A DNA stretch of 25,738 nt from a virus. The translations under genes and the position numbers were made by a program. The notes beneath the pieces are model-generated. The model made no database searches and had not been told where the DNA came from. It saw nothing but the letters and a program-made list of their open reading frames with translations. This document shows, piece after piece, positions 1 to 7,966 of the stretch (position 1 is its first letter; the number at the start of each line of letters is the position of its first letter). The stretch covers positions 1-25,738 of the IMG/VR virus record IMGVR_UViG_3300033977_000265. One strand, 5' to 3'.

Positions 1-450
1 GTGATCCCTAGCTCCCCGTCAAACGCTTCAATGGATGAGTCTTACGAGAGTAGAGCTAAAGCTCAGAAAAAGTTGGTTGAGGAGCTTAAGGTTCAATGGG
101 AGCTCTTATGGAGTGAGCGCTTCGACGATAAGGAGAGAGCTGAAGGCATCTCGGTGGATGACTATTCACTTTTGCGTGTTGAGAGAGGCACCATTATTCA
201 TGCAACTAGGGACTTTAAGGCGTTAAGCTTTAAGGAGATTCTTGAGCAGCACATGGTTGAAAATCCTGATCGCTTTGTTCAGCCTGAAGCTAACGTTGGC
301 GGCTGGAACAAGTTCATAAAGAAAGAAATAACCAATCAAAGTCCTCAGAAGCGGGGTAAACGCATCGCTTCTTACATTTCTGAAAAACCTGATACACGTG
401 GGGTACAGCAGCTTAAAAAAAGAGGACGAGGCTGGCTCCACACCGTCTAA
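1..450 (+). CDS. Hypothetical protein, possibly cut by the window edge
   Basis: An open frame of 149 codons begins with GTG at the first base, so the true start may lie outside the window. A further in-frame ATG gives MDESYESRAK from base 31. The product is hydrophilic and charged. An amphipathic Lys/Glu-rich helix spans residues 17-50 and the C-terminus is basic (QKRGKRIASY, then LKKRGRGWLHTV). No catalytic motif, signal peptide or membrane segment is seen, and I do not recognise the family. It is the only left-end gene on the plus strand and converges with the ABC-ATPase/GNAT gene, their stops about 20 bases apart around a shared hairpin. It is probably an early or regulatory gene of the element, but that rests only on orientation. 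Confidence 0.6.
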   Translation: MIPSSPSNASMDESYESRAKAQKKLVEELKVQWELLWSERFDDKERAEGISVDDYSLLRVERGTIIHATRDFKALSFKEILEQHMVENPDRFVQPEANVGGWNKFIKKEITNQSPQKRGKRIASYISEKPDTRGVQQLKKRGRGWLHTV

Positions 451-470
451 ACTTTTAACGTCAAAAGTTT
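449..470. terminator. Bidirectional terminator-like hairpin between convergent genes
   Basis: AAACTTTT-AACGTC-AAAAGTTT is a perfect 8-bp inverted repeat with a 6-base loop. It overlaps the stop codons of both convergent genes. On either strand the stem places a run of T at the 3' side of the first arm, which suits archaeal T-tract termination. Confidence 0.5.
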
Positions 471-1953
471 AATCCTTGCCACTATTATTCGAACGCCAGA
501 ACAAGTAAACCTTTACCTGCAGCAGCGTACTAAAGATCTTAATCAGCTTAGCGATTTTACTTGAGTCTGCACTTTGTACATTCTTGAGGTAGTCGGATGT
601 TTTTCCGAAGGGTTGTCCGCTGCCGAGCTCTTGTCTAAACCTTAAGTGTTTGTTTTTAGCGAATGCCGCTTTCAGCATGTGCGTTTGTTGAGAGTTTAAA
701 CTCTCAAGTTTTTGTCGAACGTAATGTTCGCTGCATAAAAGATGCAGGTCAAAACCTAACCCGGAAAGCGTATTTGACACGTCAGATAAGCTGTTAGCAG
801 ATTGCTGCTGTGTTATTTTCTGCATGCCTGCCTTTTCAGCGAAAGGAGAATACTTTGCCATAACTGCGATCATCTCAACATAGGGCGTTCCCACTGAGGG
901 AAGCGTTTCCCTGATCAACTTGGCACCTAAGCCTATTGTTCGGTACTTTGGATGGATAACCACTCGGCTGATGATGCTTAGTTGCTTGTTAATTTCTTCA
1001 ATCGACATGTAAGGAAGCACCAGCCGTCTTCCGCGGCAGCGGGGCGGCGGATAACTGTAAACGACGACGCCGCAAAGCTCTTCTCCTCTGATTAACCTGA
1101 AGATCTTGCGGGGAGCAGCAATCCTATGTCCTCGGTAATGGAAACGGCTGAGTCTACGCCAGTCGTCCATCGTTCCCTGCTCCACCCTCATTTCTTTGAT
1201 AAGACTGCACTCTGCCGCGGGCTTGCCGGGATAGTAGCTGATTTGTATTTCTTCGCCGAAACGCTTATGCACGTGCACGCTAGGCGAGAGATCCCTCGAC
1301 AAGTCGCCATGTGTAGTAGCCGCAATCACAGCCTTACCCTGCTGCCGCGCGATCTTCTGCAAGTTAAACGCTATAATCTTCGCCGTATCCCTGTCTAAGC
1401 AAGCCGCGAACTCGTCCATGAGCCACCACTGCTTGCCGCTCTCGATCAATTTAGCGATGCGGTAGCGGTACTTCTGGCCATCACTTAACTGATTGTATGT
1501 GCGCAAGAACAGGAAAGCGTCGTTTAACCCGACTTTGCTGAGCAGCTTCAAGCCCTCCTCAACCGTGGCGCCAACAGTCTCGATCAAAGGCTTATCAACA
1601 TTAACTGCAACTTCAGACAAATCAATTGCTTCACCATCTAAGTCTGCTTTGATGGCACGTAGCAAAACGCTCTTTCCGCTTCCGCTATCCCCACTGATGT
1701 ACACTATGTCGGTTGGGCTAATCTTGAGTTCAGCGTCAAGAACCTTGAACCGTTGAGCCTCATCGATGCCTAAACCAAACGCTTCAGCCACAACAAGACT
1801 TCGGGGAGTGATCTGAGTGCGCGTTTCGTAGCTAATGTTAAATGCGAACTTACCTGCTACCCTATCATAGGTTCTTCGAAACTGCCTGATACGGAAATAT
1901 TCACGCCTTCTCAAGTTGCATAGCCTCTGCTGGCAACAATTAAAAATGATCAA
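469..1953 (-). CDS. ABC-type ATPase fused to a GNAT acyltransferase domain
   Basis: The 494-aa protein has a complete ABC nucleotide-binding core in residues about 60-230: Walker A GDSGSGKS, an ABC signature-like LSDGQKYR, Walker B WWLMDEF and a switch histidine in ATTH. There are no membrane helices, so it is not a transporter. Residues about 255-390 look like a GNAT fold, with FHYRGHR near its start, then SRVVIHPKYRTIGLGAKLI containing the acetyl-CoA loop R-x-x-G-L-G, and YVEMIAVMAKYSPFAEKAGM. The last 100 residues are basic and unassigned. The start used is TTG, with no clear Shine-Dalgarno sequence. Proteins of this ABC+GNAT layout occur in archaea and phages, but their substrate is unknown to me. 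Acylation of DNA, as by Mu Mom (also GNAT-like), is only a speculation. It is the last gene of the minus-strand run. Confidence 0.85.
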   Translation of the reverse strand: MIIFNCCQQRLCNLRRREYFRIRQFRRTYDRVAGKFAFNISYETRTQITPRSLVVAEAFGLGIDEAQRFKVLDAELKISPTDIVYISGDSGSGKSVLLRAIKADLDGEAIDLSEVAVNVDKPLIETVGATVEEGLKLLSKVGLNDAFLFLRTYNQLSDGQKYRYRIAKLIESGKQWWLMDEFAACLDRDTAKIIAFNLQKIARQQGKAVIAATTHGDLSRDLSPSVHVHKRFGEEIQISYYPGKPAAECSLIKEMRVEQGTMDDWRRLSRFHYRGHRIAAPRKIFRLIRGEELCGVVVYSYPPPRCRGRRLVLPYMSIEEINKQLSIISRVVIHPKYRTIGLGAKLIRETLPSVGTPYVEMIAVMAKYSPFAEKAGMQKITQQQSANSLSDVSNTLSGLGFDLHLLCSEHYVRQKLESLNSQQTHMLKAAFAKNKHLRFRQELGSGQPFGKTSDYLKNVQSADSSKIAKLIKIFSTLLQVKVYLFWRSNNSGKD

Positions 1954-1962
1954 AAACAGAAG

Positions 1963-2052
1963 TTATCTTGTTACGCCCATGACTTGGCGCTTTTTCAGCT
2001 TCTTGCGCACTTCTTGAAGTTTGGCTTTACGTTTTTCTTCCAACAAAAACAC
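1963..2052 (-). CDS. Possible 29-aa basic coiled-coil peptide
   Basis: A GTG-started frame inside the end of the 80-aa membrane protein gene encodes a very charged helix (EEKRKAKLQEVRKKLKKRQV) and stops 9 bases before the ABC-ATPase start. It lies +1 relative to the membrane protein frame. It could be an independent peptide or a displaced C-terminal tail of the membrane protein. No canonical slippery site is present. The helical Lys/Glu pattern looks coding, but the length makes the call weak. Confidence 0.35.
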   Translation of the reverse strand: MFLLEEKRKAKLQEVRKKLKKRQVMGVTR

Positions 2053-2269
2053 CGATAACTATCCCACTTAGGCCTGTGATGGCGCTGAACACTTCGCTGT
2101 TCCAACTATGCAAAAAACCCATGCTAGCAATCTCAAGTGCTGAAAGGCATGCGGTCATCCCGACGCCGAATTTCACGATGTAGACAAGTGTGTCATCGGG
2201 TTCTTCCGCGATGAAGTGCCCTCGACGGAAGGTATGACGCGTCAAGGCGCGTCTAATCGGGTCGTCCAT
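2027..2269 (-). CDS. Small membrane protein, holin candidate
   Basis: This 80-aa product has two hydrophobic stretches: VYIVKFGVGMTACLSALEIA (residues about 29-48) and ITGLSGIVIGVFVG (about 64-77). They are joined by a short polar turn, the N-terminus is charged, and the protein ends GRKT. The ATG start overlaps the end of the upstream 146-aa gene by 17 bases, implying translational coupling. Size, two helices and position beyond the tail genes fit a holin-like or tail-end membrane protein. No homology is recognised, so lysis is an inference. Confidence 0.65.
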   Translation of the reverse strand: MDDPIRRALTRHTFRRGHFIAEEPDDTLVYIVKFGVGMTACLSALEIASMGFLHSWNSEVFSAITGLSGIVIGVFVGRKT

Positions 2270-2693
2270 CTATGCTCAGCCTCTGCTGAAACCTTCTACG
2301 TTGGAAGGTTGTGGATCGTTTGAGAGTGCGGTGCCCACCCGCCATAAAGCTACTCACGAGTTTTCCAGCGACTTCTTTAGGAACATAATCCTGCATCAAA
2401 GCTGAAACATTGAATACCCAGCCTAATGGGATTGCCGTGTAATCAAGGTCGTAAACTCCGTCTGCGTAGCGGAAACTGTTTTGGGCGATCACGATATGCT
2501 TAGCTCTGCTGCCTAAGACGCCGATGAATATGCCCCAGCTTTTGACGGGTATGTCAATTGCGGCTCCGCTGTCCATGCTCTTGCCGACGCTAGCATCGCA
2601 CCATTCAATCATTACTAAGTCTCCTGGGCTCAGCCGTTCAAGCTGCTTTTTCAGTTCTCTTTTCTTCTCTTTTTGCTCCAAAACCTTCACCAT
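2253..2693 (-). CDS. Conserved-looking hypothetical with SH3-like beta-barrel core
   Basis: This is a 146-aa protein. A charged N-terminal helix (EQKEKKRELKKQLERL) is followed by a beta-rich core starting LSPGDLVMIEWCDASVGKS, then VKSWGIFIGVLGS and HIVIAQNSFRYADGVYDLDY. The LSPGDLV.IEW phrase is typical of small SH3-type barrels. The last 40 residues are Arg-rich (TLKRSTTFQRRRFQQRL), suggesting nucleic acid or membrane-surface contact. The ATG at the right end has no Shine-Dalgarno sequence. AT-rich TATA-like stretches lie 40-80 bases upstream, so it may start a separate transcript with the membrane protein and ABC-ATPase genes. No enzymatic role can be named. Confidence 0.75.
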   Translation of the reverse strand: MVKVLEQKEKKRELKKQLERLSPGDLVMIEWCDASVGKSMDSGAAIDIPVKSWGIFIGVLGSRAKHIVIAQNSFRYADGVYDLDYTAIPLGWVFNVSALMQDYVPKEVAGKLVSSFMAGGHRTLKRSTTFQRRRFQQRLSIDGRPD

Positions 2694-2822
2694 GGAATTA
2701 GCGTGATAAAAAAGTGAAAAAACATAATTATTATTTGGCTTTTAATGAAAAAACAAAGAACTTTACTATTTATTTTCCAAAACCGCTTCAATTTTTTAAG
2801 TAATCCATTGTTAGTATGAAGC

Positions 2823-2853
2823 TAACCCAGAAAAAGGGGGTTAAAAAGAAATT
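2823..2853 (-). terminator. Hairpin and T-tracts after the 127-aa membrane protein gene
   Basis: Just after the stop codon the minus strand reads TTTCTTTTT, then TAACCC-loop-GGGTTA with TTTTT inside the loop. This combines a 6-bp stem with two T-runs. It separates the tail gene block from the left-end genes. Confidence 0.4.
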
Positions 2854-2854
2854 A

Positions 2855-3238
2855 TTAACCTGAAGTTTTCGCGGTTGGCATGGTTGGAACTGCTGCCTGC
2901 GCCTGGCTATATTTAGTGACAAGCTGACTAAGCATGCTTGTAATATCGGCTGTTAGAACGTTAGGATCAACCGATTGTGCATTCGCGCCTGAAAGAGCAG
3001 CGGTATTTCTTATGCTATTGATTGTGTTTGCGACGCCTTGAATTGCGGTGTTCAAATCAGCCGTTGCAGTCGCTGGATCAGCAAGGTAATGGGCTAAAGC
3101 GTAGCTTAAGACGCCTAGTAAACCGAGAATCGATGCGACATAAGCGGTGTACGGCAAGTCGGCAGGTACAGAAAGCATACCGACCACGATTAGCAGCATG
3201 CTCACTGTTTTCAGATGATTTTGGGTTTGAACATTCAT
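2855..3238 (-). CDS. Two-helix membrane protein with Ala/Thr-rich tail (holin-like candidate)
   Basis: The 127-aa product starts MNVQTQNHLK. It has hydrophobic helices at about 11-25 (TVSMLLIVVGMLSV) and 30-50 (YTAYVASILGLLGVLSYALA), followed by an extracellular or cytoplasmic helical tail of about 75 residues rich in Ala, Thr, Asn and Gln. A strong Shine-Dalgarno GGAGGTG lies 12 bases before the ATG (around 3251-3257), unusual among the many weak starts here and suggesting high expression. It follows the large tail protein gene directly, the place where many siphoviruses keep a holin. A two-helix topology with a long soluble tail could also be a virion or host-envelope anchor. Confidence 0.75.
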   Translation of the reverse strand: MNVQTQNHLKTVSMLLIVVGMLSVPADLPYTAYVASILGLLGVLSYALAHYLADPATATADLNTAIQGVANTINSIRNTAALSGANAQSVDPNVLTADITSMLSQLVTKYSQAQAAVPTMPTAKTSG

Positions 3239-3338
3239 AAAACACTTTCACCTCCTATTAACCAAGGGTTACTGTAAAAAATGGGGAACATTACCGATTG
3301 GTTGCCGTCAGCGGGAAAAGGCTCTATTTACTAATTAG

Positions 3339-6239
3339 TTAGCTTCCGGCGCCTGCAAGAAGAGCTAAGGCAATATCTAAAGCTAAAAAGGGACCCGCAG
3401 ATCCTGAAGGCAATTGACTTGGCCACAACAATCCCGTCGGATCTGCCATGTCATAAACTTGACCGCCTGAAAGCGTGCACCACTTGATAAAAGCGATTAA
3501 TCCGGAAGTTAACGAAGCGTACTTTGTGCTATTCACCGTTTTTGCTGCAATGCACATGTGTGCCGAATAACCCGAGTAATTATTTTGAGTTTGACCAGAG
3601 GCTCCTGTGTAAGGGCAATAGAATATGCCGCCCCAGACTCCTCGAGTAACCGTTATGATGTAGTCGATGCAAGGTTCGCAGATGCCGTTACTGTAGTCGC
3701 CCACGTTCTGATAAGCGCTCTTAGCGAACTCGTACACTGCTCGGCTGCACAGGGCCTGCGTGTAACTGATTTTTTCTTGATAATTAAACGGGATAAGCGC
3801 GTTTTGACCATAAGGGTAAGACGTGTCAAAATAGTATGCAGAACTGTGCCAGCCGCTGACACACATGCTGTAGTAGAGGTTATTCGCGAAAGTTTGCACG
3901 CTGTAGCCTGCACCTGTCTGAAGACTGGAGCCGTAAGCGTCCATGGCGTGCTTAGCTGACAAGAGGCATTCTGCGCAGTCTGCAAGCAAAGCAGTTGTGT
4001 CTGTTGTTCCATTATCAATCATGTTCGCAATCAGGTTAGTTGAGTAAGCTACAGTGTGATCATACTGCAGCTGCCGAAGGAAACTCATGGCATTTTGAAC
4101 GTTAGTTTTGTATCTGGTGCCGCTGGTTAGTTGATCGTAGTAGCTCATCGCCCATGCAAGTAGTGCGGCGCCTGAATCCACTTTCACATTAGCTATGTAA
4201 GTGTACGGCGAATAAGGCTCATACTGTTGATACCAGCTGCCGTCCGAATTCTGCAGAGAAGCCCACAAATCTAAGATACTTTGTACTTGCGAATAATACG
4301 AAGAACCGCCGTATTGCAGAAGGGCCAAACAAACGTATCCTGATTCGTAGCTGTTCATCGTGCCTCCTGCGGATGATTGAACGATATCATTTGATGAAAC
4401 GCAGTCATTCAGCAAATAACTGAGCGTTACCGTGAAACTGCTTTTTATGCTTGTTCCAACGATGAGATATGCTCCTGCTGGCAGAGTATAGTTTTTCGCT
4501 ACAACTTGAGTAAGGGGTTGAAAAAACAGTGCCTGCACCTCACTGGGTTGTAAGGCTCTCCCCCAAATCATGCATTCAGCTATGACGCCTGCATAATTTG
4601 ATCCGCCGAGGTAAGTGTCGCTTGTTGACGATCCTAAAGCTCCTGTTTGCGCTTGGCTAAAATAGGGGTTTCCTGTAGCAGGATTAACTAACAACTGATT
4701 AATTCCTGAAGGGTCAGAAACGTAGAGGTACATGTTTGTTCCATCATAGACGCCCATGACGAAGCATCTGCCGCCTACGCTTGCCACGCCGTTTGGAGAA
4801 GTCAGGTATTGCCATGATCCACTGACATAGACGCCGAAACGGATCGCCCCTGAAGCGCCGTAGAGCTCAAGGACATAGCAGTTGGCCTTTCCAATCAGGC
4901 TCGCTAAACTTGTAAGTGCTGAAGGGCTAAACCATCCGCCGATCGCAAAAGCGGAGCAACTGCCTGAACCTATAGAGTTGCCTGCATTTGGACAGTCAAC
5001 GTATCCGCCGCTTGCGATATCAAGAAAGAATTCGCCGGGGAAAGCTGAACTCGTTATCCAACCGCCGGCCGAACCAAAAGTTATGGTGCCAGGGCACATT
5101 GGAATGTTAGGCGTTGAGTCATTTGCAGTTGTGCCTGTGCCTTCCGTTAAATGGTAAAGGTCAAGAAGCCCTTGAAGAGTAACATTGATAGGTATTTGCG
5201 TTTGAGGCTGAGTGGTGTAACCCGCTAAGTCGTCTGTGTCATTATCCTGCTGCAGAGCATCAATGTCCATCTGAGGCATCGCAGCGTCAACCTCAACCTG
5301 ACAGACAACCACGTTCTTCGTGATCCGCTGAATAATGTAACTGCCAACCAGATCTAAATCAGGCCTATTAGCGCTAACATATTGGCCAGGATGCCAAGTT
5401 GCAACTTGACTGATCAAACACTCCAGGCTATTGCCGTCACTAGGATTGTTAAGTTTCTGAAGCTTTAAAGCAGCAACGTTATTGAGCGTATTAATGTCAG
5501 AAACTTTCTTAACAGTAAAGGTCGCAATGCTCCCGGTGTCGCTTGCTGAATAGTCGGAAGAGTAGACCGCACCTTGGATGGCCGCGCCGCTTGCATTAAC
5601 ACCTTTTACAATAACAGTGTCAACTGTCTTGCTGTAGTCTAAGCCTCTTTTGCTGTTGTCGTCACAGTAGCCAAGCTTCTGTTGAGTGCTGTCTCTTGTG
5701 CCGATGTTGAAGCCGTTAGCGTCACCCCAATAATCTAAACCGCAGGCAGTCGCAAGATCCTGCATCGCCGTGAAACAGTTAGCGTTGTTAAATGTGATGC
5801 TCACGTTTAAAGATGGCATAACGCCTACGGTTACACCTGCTAAACCACAAATGTAGGCTGCAATCGTTGAGACAGCTGTGTTAGTGTATGCTTGAGTAAC
5901 TGTGCTACTGGCCTGTGCAAGCTTCATGAAAACCGCATTGTACAATGTAACCTCGATAGTTGTGGGGCTATACTGGAGCTTACCGATAAGGGCGCATTGA
6001 TTTGCAAGCGGAAAAATCAGCGTGCCATTAAACAGGCACTGAGCATAAGGCAAGGCTTGAACGATTGCCCGGTTAGCGGCTGTGTTTGGAATGTCAAAAA
6101 TGCATTCTTCTTGTCCTGCAGCGTTGCCGCCGCCGCTTAAGCTACTGAGCTCTTCCATAATATGGTCTATCTGCGCATTCTGGAAGTTAACCCACGCGGA
6201 ACCATTCCAGTACTGAAACTGCCAGCTAACTGAACTCAT
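3339..6239 (-). CDS. Tail-tip hub protein with LamG-like and alpha/alpha-toroid domains
   Basis: This 966-aa protein shows three regions. Residues about 1-345 look like a baseplate hub/tail-lysin type N-terminus (SWQFQYWNGSAWVNFQ, then YICGLAGVTVG, LDYWGDANGFNIGTRD, WHPGQYVSANRPDLDLVGSY). Residues about 360-575 match a LamG/concanavalin-like sandwich (YHLTEGTGTTANDSTPN, GGWFSPSALTSLASLIGKAN, MGVYDGTNMYLYV, CMIWGRALQPSEVQALF). Residues about 610-960 are helical hairpins of alpha/alpha-toroid type with a QW-like motif (LQNSDGSWY), DSGAALLAWAMSYYDQ and YSGYSAHMCIAAK. Such toroids occur in polysaccharide lyases, glycosidases and terpene cyclases. Here the toroid probably binds or cleaves host surface glycan. 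Catalytic residues cannot be named with confidence. Its ATG overlaps the previous stop (ATGA). It is the largest gene in the window. Confidence 0.8.
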   Translation of the reverse strand: MSSVSWQFQYWNGSAWVNFQNAQIDHIMEELSSLSGGGNAAGQEECIFDIPNTAANRAIVQALPYAQCLFNGTLIFPLANQCALIGKLQYSPTTIEVTLYNAVFMKLAQASSTVTQAYTNTAVSTIAAYICGLAGVTVGVMPSLNVSITFNNANCFTAMQDLATACGLDYWGDANGFNIGTRDSTQQKLGYCDDNSKRGLDYSKTVDTVIVKGVNASGAAIQGAVYSSDYSASDTGSIATFTVKKVSDINTLNNVAALKLQKLNNPSDGNSLECLISQVATWHPGQYVSANRPDLDLVGSYIIQRITKNVVVCQVEVDAAMPQMDIDALQQDNDTDDLAGYTTQPQTQIPINVTLQGLLDLYHLTEGTGTTANDSTPNIPMCPGTITFGSAGGWITSSAFPGEFFLDIASGGYVDCPNAGNSIGSGSCSAFAIGGWFSPSALTSLASLIGKANCYVLELYGASGAIRFGVYVSGSWQYLTSPNGVASVGGRCFVMGVYDGTNMYLYVSDPSGINQLLVNPATGNPYFSQAQTGALGSSTSDTYLGGSNYAGVIAECMIWGRALQPSEVQALFFQPLTQVVAKNYTLPAGAYLIVGTSIKSSFTVTLSYLLNDCVSSNDIVQSSAGGTMNSYESGYVCLALLQYGGSSYYSQVQSILDLWASLQNSDGSWYQQYEPYSPYTYIANVKVDSGAALLAWAMSYYDQLTSGTRYKTNVQNAMSFLRQLQYDHTVAYSTNLIANMIDNGTTDTTALLADCAECLLSAKHAMDAYGSSLQTGAGYSVQTFANNLYYSMCVSGWHSSAYYFDTSYPYGQNALIPFNYQEKISYTQALCSRAVYEFAKSAYQNVGDYSNGICEPCIDYIITVTRGVWGGIFYCPYTGASGQTQNNYSGYSAHMCIAAKTVNSTKYASLTSGLIAFIKWCTLSGGQVYDMADPTGLLWPSQLPSGSAGPFLALDIALALLAGAGS

Positions 6240-6631
6240 GTGAACAACACCACGAACGCTGCGCCTTGCTTAAGCACAAGCGTGTACATGTACCGTTGCA
6301 GGTTGCCCTCTGCTTTCTGCTCAAGGCTTTTAACAATGAGAACCCAGCTGCCGTTGTACCGTGAAATAGGCGAAGTTAAAGTTACCTCCTGCCCGTTCAG
6401 ACTAAGCAGCGGATCACAAAAGCTAGTATCCAAGTAAGACTGGGTTTGGCCAGAAACGTAAAAGAAGCCCTTAAGCGTCAAGGTTCGCACATCCAAGCCT
6501 TCGCTGACGACAACGCTCTGCTGGCCATCAACCTGAAAGTCAGTTTCAACAATCGGGTTCTCATCAGTAATGTTCTGCGGGTTCACGGGAAAGGTCACCG
6601 TTGTGGACCCAGCAGTAATCAGCCAACTCAC
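6236..6631 (-). CDS. Distal tail (Dit-like) / baseplate protein
   Basis: A 131-aa protein placed between the tape measure and the tail-tip hub, exactly where siphoviruses carry Dit. The sequence has the familiar pattern of such proteins: an N-terminal beta strand, then VTFPVNPQNITDENP, SEGLDVRTLTLKGFFYVSG and a C-terminal strand pair (GSWVLIVKSLEQKAEGN, YMYTLVLKQG). The GTG start follows the tape-measure stop with no gap (TAG then GTG), and its own TGA overlaps the hub ATG, so the three genes are translationally coupled. No carbohydrate-binding insertion is present, so this is the minimal ring-forming form. Confidence 0.7.
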   Translation of the reverse strand: MSWLITAGSTTVTFPVNPQNITDENPIVETDFQVDGQQSVVVSEGLDVRTLTLKGFFYVSGQTQSYLDTSFCDPLLSLNGQEVTLTSPISRYNGSWVLIVKSLEQKAEGNLQRYMYTLVLKQGAAFVVLFT

Positions 6632-7900
6632 CTAAAACCGCCTCTGCAACGCCTGAGCCGTACCCTGATTAACCGCGTTAATCACGTCATTCAGGCCCGT
6701 CGTCCGATCGATCTTGCCAATGTTGATCGTCGGGTTAACTGTGATGTGCTGGGTTCCGCCGCCGAGCCCCATCTGATTCACATTCGCGCCAGAAACACTC
6801 ATCAAACCATTTTTCAACGGCTCCAACCTCTCGGTAAGATTCCTTGAAAGCTCAACACTCTTGCTGATTTGCGTGTTAAACTCTTCCGCCGCAGGCGCCG
6901 CATGCGCAAAACACAAGGCTTTAAGCGCGTTGCCTAAGCCGCCGATGATGTCTGCTAACGGCTTCACCGCCGACGCTACCTTGCTGATGGCTGATTCAAA
7001 CATGTTGATCGGCGCTAAAACCGCATCTAAATCGGCGACAAGGATACCCTTGAAAAATTCGCCCACAGGCTTCAAAATATCATTCCACACAAAACTAAGT
7101 GCAGAGCCTAACGCGCTTATGGCTTTCTCAATGTCCGTTAAAGCAGTTTTAAAAGCGCCTTCAAGAACGCTGCCAACATCGTTGACTGCGTCTCGGAAGG
7201 GTGCACAGTGCTCATAAGCCTCGTAAAGCCCAACCGCGAGCGCTGCTATACCCGCGATTACGAGGACAATCGGGTTAGCCGCAAGAAAATCCATAGCAGT
7301 GCCCACAGCCTCAGTTGCGCCAGTAACAGCCGTTGCAATCCCCGGGTAAGCTGTCAACAGCGTGTTCAGGCTTGTAAACATGGTTAAGGCTGACGGAATA
7401 ATCATCACTGCACTCATCATCATAGCACTGTTAACGTTGTTCTGAGCTACTTGCACCCGTTCCTGAGCAACCGACAGCGTGTCCTGCGCGTCTTTCAGCT
7501 TGTCCGCAGCGTCCTTCGCCTGTGTGCTGTTCGCACCGTAATCCATCACCGCTTTGTTGTAAGCCTGCTGAGCCAAAGTTACCGCTGTCGTGTCCTTCTC
7601 AACCGTTACATGCGCTCGGTCAAGGCTGACCTCTGCGCTTTCCAAGCTGTAAACGCTCATGACTAAGCCTGCGCTTGCAGTTGCCATGGTGCCGATTGCC
7701 GACACGTTGTTCTGTATGCTCGTTGCGACTAAAGGCTGATTATCGGCGATTGCGGCAGTTGAAGTGTTAACGCTGCTTGCCATTTCAGAAGCGCTTGATT
7801 CTACATTGTCGAAACACTCGGAAGCGTTGCTGCTAAGGTCTTCGAAAACGCTTGACGCTTCATCAAACGCTGTAATATTAAACTCAACGTTGGCACTCAT
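6632..7900 (-). CDS. Tail tape measure protein
   Basis: This 422-aa protein is mostly helical. It has a long Ala/Gln/Asp-rich coiled coil (residues about 90-160), two hydrophobic stretches (VIIPSALTMFTSLNTLL; IVLVIAGIAALAVGLYEAY) and a Gly-rich end followed by HITVNPTINIGKI. That ending is common in tape measures. Tape measures in this class set tail length at roughly 0.15 nm per residue, so 422 residues would imply a short tail of about 60 nm. That is inference, not measurement. It sits upstream of the Dit-like and hub genes as expected. However, it is separated from its usual neighbour, the tail assembly chaperone, by 2.4 kb of secreted-protein genes. The ATG has no obvious Shine-Dalgarno sequence. 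Confidence 0.8.
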   Translation of the reverse strand: MSANVEFNITAFDEASSVFEDLSSNASECFDNVESSASEMASSVNTSTAAIADNQPLVATSIQNNVSAIGTMATASAGLVMSVYSLESAEVSLDRAHVTVEKDTTAVTLAQQAYNKAVMDYGANSTQAKDAADKLKDAQDTLSVAQERVQVAQNNVNSAMMMSAVMIIPSALTMFTSLNTLLTAYPGIATAVTGATEAVGTAMDFLAANPIVLVIAGIAALAVGLYEAYEHCAPFRDAVNDVGSVLEGAFKTALTDIEKAISALGSALSFVWNDILKPVGEFFKGILVADLDAVLAPINMFESAISKVASAVKPLADIIGGLGNALKALCFAHAAPAAEEFNTQISKSVELSRNLTERLEPLKNGLMSVSGANVNQMGLGGGTQHITVNPTINIGKIDRTTGLNDVINAVNQGTAQALQRRF

Positions 7901-7966
7901 GAATTCTCAACTTCCGAACCAGAACTTTTCTAAAAGTCGAAGCATACTGGCAAATAATCATTGGAA

